From JAGOBP01 sp964550855 (GTDB lineage Bacteria; Chloroflexota; Anaerolineae; Fen-1058): 16,721 nt of DNA. Of the stretch, positions 1 through 6,859 are shown in pieces (positions within the stretch are counted from its first letter, which is position 1; every line of letters starts with the position of its first letter). The position numbers were made by a program, and so were the translations under genes. The notes under the pieces are model-generated. The model saw only the letters and a list, made by a program, of their open reading frames with translations, searched no databases and was not told where the DNA came from. The stretch lies in assembly GCA_964550855.1 (NCBI GenBank), contig CAZKBQ010000092.1, positions 1 to 16,721 on the forward strand, written 5' to 3'.

Positions 1-550
1 GGCCGTCACCCCGCCGACAGCGACCGCGACGCCCGGCGAGCCGGCCGCGCTCGCTGCGCCGCCCATCGATTGCACGCCCGGCGCGGCGCTTACTCCGGCG
101 CAGACCGAAGGCCCGTACTACAAAGCCGACACACCGGAGCGCACTTCGTTGATCGAGCCGGGGATGACGGGCACCAGATTGATTCTAACGGGCTACGTGC
201 TCAGTGCCGATTGTCAGCCCATCGCCAATGCGTGGCTGGACTTCTGGCAGGCTGACGAGGCGGGCGAATACGACAACGCGGGCTACGTGATGCGCGGCCA
301 TCAATTCACCGATGCCGCCGGTCGCTACCAACTGGAAACGGTGTTCCCCGGTCTGTATCCCGGCCGTACGCGGCACATTCACGTCAAAGTGCAAGCGCCC
401 AACGGCCCCATCCTGACCAGCCAGATCTACTTCCCAGATGAGCCGGCCAATGCGCGCGACGGCATCTTCAATCCGGCGTTGATCGCCGCTGTGCAAACCA
501 CCGCCGACGGGCTGCGCGGCACATTCAACTTTGTGATCAGCACGCGCTAG
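1..550 (+). CDS. Intradiol ring-cleavage dioxygenase-like protein, 5' end missing
   Basis: The gene enters from the left edge; complete codons begin at base 2 and the stop is TAG at 548-550. The visible part starts with a Thr/Pro/Ala-rich linker and then shows the family opening motif LTPAQTEGPYY. A core follows with WLDFWQADEAGEYDNAGY, TDAAGRYQLETVFPGLYPGRTRHIHVKV and QIYFPDEP. The HIH pair and the Tyr residues upstream (for example in FPGLYPG) correspond to the non-haem Fe(III) ligands of intradiol dioxygenases such as protocatechuate 3,4-dioxygenase beta subunit and catechol 1,2-dioxygenase. The loop between the last Tyr and HIH is short, as in the small single-domain relatives often seen in Gram-positive-like bacteria. 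A low-complexity linker before the domain suggests a secreted or lipid-anchored protein, but the signal peptide lies outside the window. Family assignment is firm; the substrate cannot be told. Confidence 0.88.
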   Translation, partial: AVTPPTATATPGEPAALAAPPIDCTPGAALTPAQTEGPYYKADTPERTSLIEPGMTGTRLILTGYVLSADCQPIANAWLDFWQADEAGEYDNAGYVMRGHQFTDAAGRYQLETVFPGLYPGRTRHIHVKVQAPNGPILTSQIYFPDEPANARDGIFNPALIAAVQTTADGLRGTFNFVISTR

Positions 551-564
551 CCTTGCCACATCAA

Positions 565-601
565 CAGCGTCCGGCTCTCCCGTGAGGAAAACCGGACGCT
601 G
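565..601. terminator. Bidirectional hairpin between convergent genes
   Basis: A perfect 10-bp inverted repeat, CAGCGTCCGG (565-574) and CCGGACGCTG (592-601), with a 17-nt loop, lies 14 nt after the dioxygenase stop and 21 nt beyond the stop of the facing lipoprotein gene. The position between convergent genes suggests a shared terminator. There is no T-tract on the plus side, so intrinsic termination is inferred from position and stem strength only. Confidence 0.6.
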
Positions 602-622
602 AGGATCAGAAGCCGGCTCGCG

Positions 623-1525
623 CTAGGGTTGAATGGCCCGCAGCGTGCGCGCCACTTCGTCGAAGCGGCTCACATCGCCATAGCCGGTCAGCACCACCGG
701 ATGTCCGTCGACGATGGTCAGCAGTGTCACATTGTCGCCAATTGCCGAAACGCTCAGCCGCACGGCGCGCAGGCCGCCGGCCAGCGTCCACTCTTCCTCG
801 GACAAAATCTTGCCGTTCACTTCGGCCACGCCCTGCTTCTGCCGCGCCACCAGCTCGTCCAGTGTAAGGGTTGTCCCTAATTCGCCGCTCAGATCGATCT
901 TGGCCACGTCGGCGGGCACGCCGCCCACGCCCACGCGCTCGGGCTGCCTGGACCAGAAGATCGTGCCGTCACCCGAGCCCTCGACGATCCAGCCGGCCGG
1001 ATAGTCCACTTCCACGCCATACGCGGAACTGCGATACGTCTGTCCCGCGGCCCCGATCGGTTCCGGTGTGACCGTTGGTTTCGACGGCCACTCAAAGGTC
1101 GTGCTCGCGCCATTCGCTTTGACGGTGTACGTGCCCGCCGGTTGATTGACCATGTTCAGGGGCACCGCCATGCGAAATGGCAGAGTATCGCGCTGGCAGT
1201 CGGCTTCGGTCGAGCTGACCGCCACCAATGAAATCTGAAACTCAAACGGCTGTCGTTCCACTTTGACTTCCGCCAGCTGCGCGCAGACGTCCGGCAGTTC
1301 GGCGCTGATAAACGCATCCACCGGAATGGGCGAGCCCACTCCGATTTCGATATGCACATCGGCCACCGGCATGGTCTTCAAGACGGTCACCGTGGGGGCT
1401 GGCGCATCCCCCGGTGAGACAGCTGCGATGGCGGCTTCGGCGGGCCGCGTTGAAGATGGCGTGCAGGCCGCCAGCATCAACCCCAACAAAACTGCACCTG
1501 CATAAAGCTTCATTGACTGCAACAT
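623..1525 (-). CDS. Putative lipoprotein with a C-terminal PsbP/DUF1795-like domain
   Basis: The 300-residue product begins with MLQSMKLYAGAVLLGLMLAAC, a short type II signal peptide with lipobox LAAC, so Cys21 would be lipidated and the protein held on the outer face of the membrane. The start at 1525 is chosen over one 22 codons upstream because a strong GAGGAGGT Shine-Dalgarno lies 4 nt before it. Residues about 60-145 form a beta-rich region with two cysteines (about 81 and 110) that could pair. From about residue 169, GVEVDYPAGW and the following 120 residues resemble the PsbP/DUF1795-like fold found in many bacterial lipoproteins. It diverges from purA and converges on the dioxygenase gene. 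No specific function can be assigned. Confidence 0.8.
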   Translation of the reverse strand: MLQSMKLYAGAVLLGLMLAACTPSSTRPAEAAIAAVSPGDAPAPTVTVLKTMPVADVHIEIGVGSPIPVDAFISAELPDVCAQLAEVKVERQPFEFQISLVAVSSTEADCQRDTLPFRMAVPLNMVNQPAGTYTVKANGASTTFEWPSKPTVTPEPIGAAGQTYRSSAYGVEVDYPAGWIVEGSGDGTIFWSRQPERVGVGGVPADVAKIDLSGELGTTLTLDELVARQKQGVAEVNGKILSEEEWTLAGGLRAVRLSVSAIGDNVTLLTIVDGHPVVLTGYGDVSRFDEVARTLRAIQP

Positions 1526-1548
1526 CCTGACCTCCTCAGAGATTGGCT

Positions 1549-1618
1549 CGCCGCAGGCGCGGCGATGAAGTGCTCTGCACTTCGGGAACAAGACGCCGAT
1601 CGGGGTAATTTGGTTCCC
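1549..1618. repeat. Cluster of inverted repeats in the divergent lipoprotein/purA region
   Basis: Three inverted repeats sit side by side: CGCCGC/GCGGCG (1549-1554, 1559-1564, 4-nt loop), GAAGTGC/GCACTTC (1567-1573, 1577-1583, 3-nt centre), and GGGAAC/GTTCCC (1584-1589, 1613-1618) enclosing the palindrome CCGATCGG. The cluster is in the 5' leader of the lipoprotein gene on one strand and just upstream of the purA -10 on the other. It could be operator sequence or leader structure; no known regulator box is recognised. Confidence 0.5.
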
Positions 1619-1621
1619 GCA

Positions 1622-1630
1622 TGCTATAAT
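1622..1630 (+). promoter_or_regulatory. Extended -10 promoter of purA
   Basis: TGC followed by TATAAT (1625-1630) is a perfect extended -10 element. No good -35 is found 16-18 nt upstream. The -10 ends 30 nt before the purA start, which gives a leader of roughly 24 nt that includes the ribosome binding site AAGGAGGT at 1649-1656. Confidence 0.65.
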
Positions 1631-1660
1631 GCCGTAGATTCACCGCGCAAGGAGGTCGCC

Positions 1661-2950
1661 ATGTCTGTTACCGCCCTGATCGGCGCGCAATGGGGTGATG
1701 AAGGCAAGGGCCACATCGCCGACAAGCTCGCCGCGCAGTCCGCCATCGTCGCCCGCTACAACGGCGGCGACAACGCCGGTCACACCATCACCATCGGCCG
1801 CACCCTCGTCCGCACGCATCTCATCCCGGCCGGCGCGTTTCACCAACAGGTCATCAACGTGCTGGGCGCGGGCATGGTGATCAATTTGCGATCGCTGGCG
1901 CGCGAAGTGGATGATCTCAACAGCCACGGGGCCGGCCTCACCCCCGATCGGTTGAAGCTGGACAGCGCGGCCCAGCTGCTGCTGCCGGGACATATCGCGC
2001 TGGACGGCGCCGACGAGGCGCAGCTGGGTGCCGACGCCATCGGCACCACCAAGCGCGGCATCGGCCCGGCTTACACGGACAAGATGGCGCGCATCGGCGT
2101 GCGGGCAGGCGCCATGGCCGATCTGAATCTGTTTGCCGATCTGGTGCGCGGTCACGTGGAACGGGTCAACATCCGGCTGGCGCGCGACTATCATCAGCCG
2201 CTGCTGGACGCCGAAGCGATCTCCACCGAATATGTGGAGCTGGCCCGACGCTTTGCTCCTTATCTCGAAGACACCACCAGCCTCATTCACGCCACGCTGG
2301 AACGCGGTGAGCATGTGCTGGCGGAGGGCGCGCAGGGCACGCTGCTTGACATCGATCACGGCACCTACCCGTACGTCACCAGCTCGTCCACCATCACGGG
2401 CGGCGTGCTGACCGGGCTGGGCGTGGGGCCGCGTCATGTGCGCCGTGTGGTGGGTGTGGCCAAGTCTTTCTGTTCGCGGGTGGGCGCCGGCCCATTTCCC
2501 ACGGAATTGCAGGGCGAGGAAGCCGCCCGGCTGCGCGGCACCGGCCAGAACCCGTGGGACGAATACGGCTCCACCACGGGACGGCCGCGGCGCACCGGCT
2601 GGCTGGACCTGGTGGCGCTGAAATATGCGGCGCGCATCAACGGCCTGACGGAAATCGTGTTGACCAAGCTGGACGTATTGACCGGCATCAGCCCGATTCC
2701 GGTGTGCATCGCCTATTCGTGCTGCGACGCGCCGCTGACCAATTTCCCCACCGACATCGCCACGCTGGAGCATTGCGAGCCGATCTACAGTGAGCTGCCC
2801 GGCTGGGATCAGGACATCTCCAATGTGCGGCGCATCGAAGACCTGCCGCTGGCCGCGCGCGTGTACATTTTGCAGGTCGAAACGTTCACCGGCGTCAGAG
2901 TCTCACACATCTCGGTGGGCGCAGATCGATCACAGATCTTTGAAGTTTAG
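1661..2950 (+). CDS. purA: Adenylosuccinate synthetase
   Basis: This cytosolic enzyme joins IMP and aspartate with GTP hydrolysis to make adenylosuccinate, the first step from IMP to AMP. The 429-residue length is normal. The N-terminus has the GTP-binding loop WGDEGKG with catalytic Asp13, and GGDNAGHT with catalytic His41. Further on are GTTKRGIGPAY, the STTGRPRRTGWLD substrate loop and TKLDVL, which carries the guanine-specificity Asp. The residue after GDEGKG is His18 where many homologues have Lys or Arg. The start is fixed by a perfect AAGGAGGT 4 nt upstream and by alignment of MSVTALIGAQWGDEG to the usual N-terminus. purB follows 118 nt downstream, so the two AMP-branch genes are probably co-transcribed. 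Confidence 0.98.
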   Translation: MSVTALIGAQWGDEGKGHIADKLAAQSAIVARYNGGDNAGHTITIGRTLVRTHLIPAGAFHQQVINVLGAGMVINLRSLAREVDDLNSHGAGLTPDRLKLDSAAQLLLPGHIALDGADEAQLGADAIGTTKRGIGPAYTDKMARIGVRAGAMADLNLFADLVRGHVERVNIRLARDYHQPLLDAEAISTEYVELARRFAPYLEDTTSLIHATLERGEHVLAEGAQGTLLDIDHGTYPYVTSSSTITGGVLTGLGVGPRHVRRVVGVAKSFCSRVGAGPFPTELQGEEAARLRGTGQNPWDEYGSTTGRPRRTGWLDLVALKYAARINGLTEIVLTKLDVLTGISPIPVCIAYSCCDAPLTNFPTDIATLEHCEPIYSELPGWDQDISNVRRIEDLPLAARVYILQVETFTGVRVSHISVGADRSQIFEV

Positions 2951-2953
2951 GGC

Positions 2954-3047
2954 TTGTCTCAAGACCTCGCAGCGCCCCATCCTGTGGCGAACGTGAACGG
3001 GCACGAAGATGCCCGTCCGACGATTTACCGATGGGCTGTTGAGATAA
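2954..3047 (+). repeat. Long imperfect hairpin filling the purA-purB spacer
   Basis: The spacer can be folded as one stem: TTGTCTCAA (2954-2962) with TTGAGATAA (3039-3047, one G-U); CAG with CTG (2970-2972, 3036-3038); CCCATC with GATGGG (2976-2981, 3030-3035); short helices at 2986-2994 with 3020-3029; and ACGGGCA/TGCCCGT (2997-3003, 3010-3016) closing a 6-nt loop. Pairings were found by eye. There is no terminal T-tract, so it is more likely a leader, processing or attenuation structure, or a small repeat element, than a classical terminator. Confidence 0.45.
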
Positions 3048-3068
3048 CACGCGCAGAAGGTTGCGTCG

Positions 3069-4475
3069 TTGAACATTGATCATCTGTCTTTTCAATCCCC
3101 TTTTTCATGGCGTTACGCCTCGCCTGACATGCGTGCCATCTGGAGCGAGGCGCACAAGCGTCAGCTGTGGCGGCGCATCTGGGTGGCGCTGGCCGAGGCG
3201 CAGGCCCAGTTTGGATTGGTGACGATGGAGCAGGTGGCCGATCTCAAAGCCCACGCCGATCAGATCGACCTTGAACGCGCCCTGCAGATCGAAGCCGACA
3301 TCAAGCATGACCTGATGGCCGAAGTGAAGGCCTTTGCGGAACAGTGTCCCATCGGGGGCGGCATCATCCACCTCGGCGCGACGTCGATGGACATCGAAGA
3401 CAACGCCGACGTGCTGCGCGTGCGCGAATCGCTCGATCTGATCCTGACGGCTGTGAGGTCGCTGCTCGGATCGTTCGCGGCCCGCCTCGACGAATATGCC
3501 GACGTGCCGACGATGGCCTTTACACATCTGCAGCCCGCCGAGCCGACGACCATCGGCTACCGGCTGGCGCAATACGCGCAAGATCTGCTGATCGATCTGG
3601 ACGAACTGAGTCACGTGCGGCGCGGCCTCAAAGGCAAAGGCTTCAAGGGCGCGGTGGGCACGTCGGCGTCGTACCTCGAACTGCTGGGCAGCGCCGAAAA
3701 GCGCGACGAATTGGAGACGCGCCTGATGCTGGCGCTGAATCTGCCCGCGTTTGACGCCGCCACGCAGACGTATCCGCGCAAGCAGGACTGGCTGGTGCTG
3801 AATGCGCTGGCCGGGCTGGCGCAATCGCTCAACAAGTTCGCCTTCGATCTGCGCGTGCTGCAGTCGCCGCCCATCGGCGAATGGCGCGAGCCGTTCGGCG
3901 CCAGGCAGGTCGGTTCATCGGCCATGCCGTTCAAGCGCAATCCCATCAACGCCGAGAAGATCAATTCGCTGGCGCGCTATCTGGCGCAGCTGCCGCGCGT
4001 GGCCTGGGACGACGCGGCCTTTTCGCTGCTCGAACGCACGCTCGATGATTCTGCCAATCGACGGTTGATCTTGCCCGAAGCCTTTCTGGGCGCGGACGAG
4101 CTGTTGATCACCGCCCAAAAATTGATCGACGGGTTGCAGATCGATCGATCGGGCGTGGAGAGAAACTTTCAGACCTATGCGCCGTTTGCGGCCACAGAAC
4201 GTCTGAAAGTTTCTCTCCNNNNNNNNNNGGCGCTGGTCACAGCCGGCGCCGATCGACAGGCCATGCACGAAGTGATCCGCGAGCACGCGCTGGCCGCGTG
4301 GGCCGAGGTCAGCGCCGGCCGACCGAATCCCCTGGCCGACCGGCTGTGCGCCGACTCGCGCATCACAGCCGTGATGCCGGCCGACGCAGCTCGCGCCCGG
4401 CTGGAGGCGCGCGCTTACACAGGCGACGCGGCGCAGCGCGCCCGGCTGCTGGCTCGCCGCCTGCGCGCCCTGTAA
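3069..4475 (+). CDS. purB: Adenylosuccinate lyase, interrupted by an assembly gap
   Basis: This cytosolic homotetrameric lyase releases fumarate from adenylosuccinate (giving AMP) and from SAICAR (giving AICAR). Conserved parts are GGGIIHLGATSMD (His101), FTHLQPAEPTT (general-acid His153), the signature SSAMPFKRNP with the catalytic Ser loop near residue 283, and ERTLDDSANRR. The pattern matches the roughly 470-residue clade that includes the animal enzymes. The TTG start is supported by AGAAGG at 3055-3060. Ten Ns at 4219-4228 break the gene. The residues encoded just before the gap (KVSL) do not fit the family, where ATER-L-x-x-ALV is expected, so about 13 nt before the Ns look artefactual. 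The N run happens to keep the frame. The gene in the organism is probably intact. Confidence 0.95.
   Translation: MNIDHLSFQSPFSWRYASPDMRAIWSEAHKRQLWRRIWVALAEAQAQFGLVTMEQVADLKAHADQIDLERALQIEADIKHDLMAEVKAFAEQCPIGGGIIHLGATSMDIEDNADVLRVRESLDLILTAVRSLLGSFAARLDEYADVPTMAFTHLQPAEPTTIGYRLAQYAQDLLIDLDELSHVRRGLKGKGFKGAVGTSASYLELLGSAEKRDELETRLMLALNLPAFDAATQTYPRKQDWLVLNALAGLAQSLNKFAFDLRVLQSPPIGEWREPFGARQVGSSAMPFKRNPINAEKINSLARYLAQLPRVAWDDAAFSLLERTLDDSANRRLILPEAFLGADELLITAQKLIDGLQIDRSGVERNFQTYAPFAATERLKVSLXXXXALVTAGADRQAMHEVIREHALAAWAEVSAGRPNPLADRLCADSRITAVMPADAARARLEARAYTGDAAQRARLLARRLRAL
4157..4218. repeat. Perfect 18-bp inverted repeat abutting the N gap (probable artefact)
   Basis: Bases 4157-4174 are the exact reverse complement of 4201-4218, with 26 nt between. 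The left arm encodes conserved PurB sequence (GVERNFQT). The right arm replaces conserved sequence and ends exactly at the Ns. The first five bases of the right arm, GTCTG, also belong to the expected gene (codons for Arg-Leu), which suggests a fold-back joined at a 5-nt microhomology. Confidence 0.85.
4219..4228. other. Scaffold gap (10 Ns)
   Basis: Ten consecutive undetermined bases inside purB mark a contig join of nominal length. Family alignment suggests only two residues (6 nt) are really needed between the Leu codon at 4203-4205 and the Ala codon at 4230-4232, and the G at 4229 fits the last base of an expected Met codon. Confidence 0.97.
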
Positions 4476-4487
4476 CACTCCTTCGGC

Positions 4488-4538
4488 TCATCACCCGGTT
4501 TTCTCCGATTGCGTGATCCTCGCAGGTGATGATAGACT
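4488..4538 (+). promoter_or_regulatory. Possible promoter with inverted repeat before the sugar dehydrogenase gene
   Basis: TTGCGT (4509-4514), an 18-nt spacer and TAGACT (4533-4538) resemble a weak sigma70 promoter 28 nt before the start codon. TCATCACC (4488-4495) and GGTGATGA (4525-4532) form a perfect 8-bp inverted repeat around the -35 region and touching the -10, which could be an operator or a chance hairpin. Confidence 0.4.
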
Positions 4539-4565
4539 CTCGTTATTCTGTCAGGGGAGGATGGA

Positions 4566-6206
4566 ATGATGCCGAGTCACTTGCTGCGCGTGTGGGGCGC
4601 GCTGCTGTTGGCCGCCGCTTTGTCCATCGGTGCGCTGGCTGCTGCCGCTGCGCCTCACGTTGAGCCGTTGGCCGTCTCCACGCCGACGACGTATTCGATC
4701 TCACTGCAGTTGATCGCAACCGGCTTGAATTCACCGGTGGACGTGACGCACGCCGGCGACGGCAGCGGCCGCCTGTTTGTGGTGGAGCAGGCCGGCCGCA
4801 TCCGCGTGATCAAGAACGGCGCGCTGCTGGCTCAGCCGTTTTTGGACATCAGCGCGCAAGTATCGTGCTGCGGCGAACGCGGGCTGCTCAGCGTGGCCTT
4901 CGATCCCAACTACGCCACCAACGGCACGTTCTATGTGGATTACACCAATACGGCGGGCAATACCAACGTCGAGCGGTACGTCGTGTCGAATCCGGCCGCA
5001 GATGTCGCCGGCGTGATCGCCGCGACGAAGATCCTCACCGTCACGCAGCCGGAATCCAACCACAACGGCGGCCAGCTGCAGTTTGGCGTCAACGACGATT
5101 ATCTGTACGTGGCGCTGGGCGACGGCGGCGGCGGGGGCGATCAGCACGGCTCGATCGGCAACGGGCAGGACCCCGGCACGCTGTTGGGCAAACTCCTGCG
5201 TCTCAACGTGCGCGGCGTGCCGACGTACACCATTCCGGCCGGCAATCCTTATACGCAGACCATCGGATACCGCCCGGAGATCTGGGCGCTGGGCCTGCGC
5301 AACCCGTGGCGCTTCTCGTTCGATCGCGCCAACGGCGATCTGTACATCGGCGATGTGGGGCAAAACTGCTGGGAAGAGATCGACTATCAGCCGGCCACGG
5401 GCGGCGGCGAAAACTACGGCTGGCGCGTGATGGAGGGCTTCCGGCCGTTTGATACCGCCAACTTCTTCAACTGCACGCAGGCGCCCATCACGCCCGCCGG
5501 CTTGACGCTGCCGGTGGCGGCTTACGGCCACGATGTGGGCAGCGCCGTGACGGGCGGCTATGTCTATCGGGGGCAGAACTACCCGTGGCTGCACAGCCGC
5601 TATTTTTACGCCGACTCCGGCTCCGGCCGCATCTGGTCGTTGATCCAGTCAAGCCCGGGCCAGTGGGACATCACGCAAGAACGCGGCCCCGGCTTCCGCA
5701 TCACGTCGTTCGGCGAAGACGAAGCCGGCGAACTGTACGTGCTGGACTATGGCAATCCGCAGACGCCGGGCAGCGGCGCCGTGTACCGATTGACCTCAAC
5801 CATGCCCGCCGATTTTTCGGGCAGCACCAAACAGGCGTCAAGCGGCTGGGTGAACGCAGGCGATGTGCTGACGTACACCGTGGTCATCCGCAACAGCGGC
5901 GGTCCGGTGTCAACCACGATTCGCGTGACTGATACGCTCCCGATCGGCCTGAGCTATCTGACCGGTTCCTTTACCGCCACGCGCGGCACGCCCGATGACA
6001 GTGCTGCGCCGCTGCTCAAATGGCAGGGCAACCTGTCGGGCACTGTCGCCGTCACGTTGACTTATGCGGCGCAGGTGACCGCCACCGCCCGCACGACGTT
6101 GATCAATCACGCCATCGTCGATCCGGGCAGCGGGCCCCTCACGCGCACCGCGGTGGTCACGGTCAACGGCGTGCTGAACTTCCTGCCGATCGTTCGCCGC
6201 GATTGA
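4566..6206 (+). CDS. Secreted PQQ-dependent sugar dehydrogenase (GSDH family) with DUF11 domain
   Basis: The 546-residue product starts with a Sec signal peptide (hydrophobic 11-29, AAAAAP cleavage region). Residues about 45-400 form a six-bladed propeller of the soluble glucose/sorbosone dehydrogenase family, which oxidises sugars outside the cell using PQQ. Seen motifs are GRLFVVEQAGRIRV, SCCGERGLLSVAFDP, SNHNGGQLQF with the expected catalytic-base His166, YVALGDGGGGGD, GLRNPWRFSFD with Arg245, and GGYVYRG. From about 414 a DUF11 immunoglobulin-like domain follows (AGDVLTYTVVIRNSGG, VTDTLPIGLSYLTGS). The last residues are LNFLPIVRRD, a tail seen on many secreted Chloroflexota proteins. A second Met at 4569 is an equally good start; GGGGAGG ends at 4560. 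The sugar substrate is unknown. Confidence 0.88.
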   Translation: MMPSHLLRVWGALLLAAALSIGALAAAAAPHVEPLAVSTPTTYSISLQLIATGLNSPVDVTHAGDGSGRLFVVEQAGRIRVIKNGALLAQPFLDISAQVSCCGERGLLSVAFDPNYATNGTFYVDYTNTAGNTNVERYVVSNPAADVAGVIAATKILTVTQPESNHNGGQLQFGVNDDYLYVALGDGGGGGDQHGSIGNGQDPGTLLGKLLRLNVRGVPTYTIPAGNPYTQTIGYRPEIWALGLRNPWRFSFDRANGDLYIGDVGQNCWEEIDYQPATGGGENYGWRVMEGFRPFDTANFFNCTQAPITPAGLTLPVAAYGHDVGSAVTGGYVYRGQNYPWLHSRYFYADSGSGRIWSLIQSSPGQWDITQERGPGFRITSFGEDEAGELYVLDYGNPQTPGSGAVYRLTSTMPADFSGSTKQASSGWVNAGDVLTYTVVIRNSGGPVSTTIRVTDTLPIGLSYLTGSFTATRGTPDDSAAPLLKWQGNLSGTVAVTLTYAAQVTATARTTLINHAIVDPGSGPLTRTAVVTVNGVLNFLPIVRRD

Positions 6207-6239
6207 ACGATCCGTCGAAGCTCCGTCGCGTTTGATACG

Positions 6240-6287
6240 CCGGCATGGCAGATGTTGCCGGATCAGCACACGGCTGCGCGAATTTTT
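6240..6287 (+). terminator. Probable terminator after the sugar dehydrogenase gene
   Basis: CCGGCA/TGCCGG (6240-6245, 6256-6261) is followed by a small CAGC/GCTG stem (6264-6267, 6273-6276) and then a five-T run at 6283-6287. This is the only terminator-like arrangement between the dehydrogenase stop and the next promoter. The stems are short, so efficiency is uncertain. Confidence 0.45.
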
Positions 6288-6318
6288 AAGCCTTGCCCGC
6301 CGTTCAGCCTGCAAAACA

Positions 6319-6327
6319 TGCTATACT
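6319..6327 (+). promoter_or_regulatory. Extended -10 promoter of the Fur/cbiMQO operon
   Basis: TGC plus TATACT (6322-6327) forms an extended -10 element resembling the one before purA (both read CATGCTATA). There is no convincing -35. The expected transcription start falls near 6334, inside the palindrome described next. Confidence 0.6.
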
Positions 6328-6329
6328 CT

Positions 6330-6349
6330 TATTGCGACTATTTGCAATA
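6330..6349 (+). promoter_or_regulatory. Putative operator for the Fur-family repressor
   Basis: TATTGC (6330-6335) and GCAATA (6344-6349) form a perfect inverted repeat spaced by 8 nt, directly downstream of the -10 and 12 nt before the repressor start codon. The half-site core TTGC...GCAA recalls the box of the nickel-responsive Fur homologue Nur (TTGC and GCAA arms), but the spacing here is one base shorter. A protein bound here would block transcription of its own gene and the transporter genes. Binding by the adjacent gene product is inferred. Confidence 0.55.
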
Positions 6350-6361
6350 GATTGGAGTTGC

Positions 6362-6820
6362 ATGAAGACGTCAACCGCCACGGGGCTGACGCCGGAAGTG
6401 GCAGGCCAATTACGGGCCCAGGGCTACCGGCTGACGCCGCAGCGGCTGCTGATCCTGGAAACGGTGCGGCGAGCCGGCACGCATGTAACGCCGGAACAGG
6501 TGTACGCGACTGTACATCAGGCGCAGCCGGCCATCAGCCGCGCCACCATCTATCGCGCGCTGGACTTTTTGTGCGAGATGCGGCTGGTGGTGGCGCTGCA
6601 CTGGGGCGGGCAAACCTACTACGAGATCGCCGGGGAGACGCCGCACCATCACCTGATCTGCCGCACGTGCGGCCAGGTGGAAATACTGTCAAACAGTCTG
6701 TTGGATAATTTTGTGGGCGCGGTGAAGAGCCGTCACGGCTTTGACATCGACATGGATCATGTGGCGCTGTTTGGCCTGTGCCGGCAGTGCCGCGCCGCCA
6801 GCCGGCGACGCAGACCGTGA
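6362..6820 (+). CDS. Fur-family metal-responsive transcriptional repressor
   Basis: The 152-residue product has the full Fur architecture. An N-terminal winged helix (about 9-90) contains GYRLTPQRLLILETV and the recognition helix ISRATIYRALDFL. The dimerisation domain carries HHH at 95-97, Cys100-x-x-Cys103 and Cys140-x-x-Cys143 (structural zinc), and His133 as a further metal ligand. The tail is Arg-rich. The start at 6362 is preferred to an upstream in-frame one because the promoter and TTGGAG lie just before it. The next gene, 39 nt downstream, encodes the membrane core of a Ni/Co transporter, so a nickel-type (Nur-like) sensor is the best guess. Zinc or iron sensing cannot be excluded from sequence alone. 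Confidence 0.92.
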   Translation: MKTSTATGLTPEVAGQLRAQGYRLTPQRLLILETVRRAGTHVTPEQVYATVHQAQPAISRATIYRALDFLCEMRLVVALHWGGQTYYEIAGETPHHHLICRTCGQVEILSNSLLDNFVGAVKSRHGFDIDMDHVALFGLCRQCRAASRRRRP

Positions 6821-6859
6821 CGGCGGCGTAACAACTATCGGGTTGCAAGGAGGACCAGC

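Noticed and set aside
1640..2773. Long open frame (377 codons) on the minus strand across purA.
   Set aside because: It is antisense to a gene with complete PurA motifs, is rich in His/Arg/Gln/Gly as expected from the reverse frame of high-GC codons, and has no ribosome site or domain.
4125..4155. Dense GATC/CGATCG run in purB and many CGATCG sites elsewhere, considered as a replication or methylation signal.
   Set aside because: The sites lie in coding sequence as Asp/Arg/Ile/Ser codon combinations and are scattered over the window; without counts against expectation there is no case for an origin or a special site.
4206..4232. Possible genuine insertion or frameshift mutation in purB.
   Set aside because: The sequence before the Ns is an exact reverse copy of bases 4157-4174 and stops at the gap, so an assembly or library artefact is more economical than a biological insertion.
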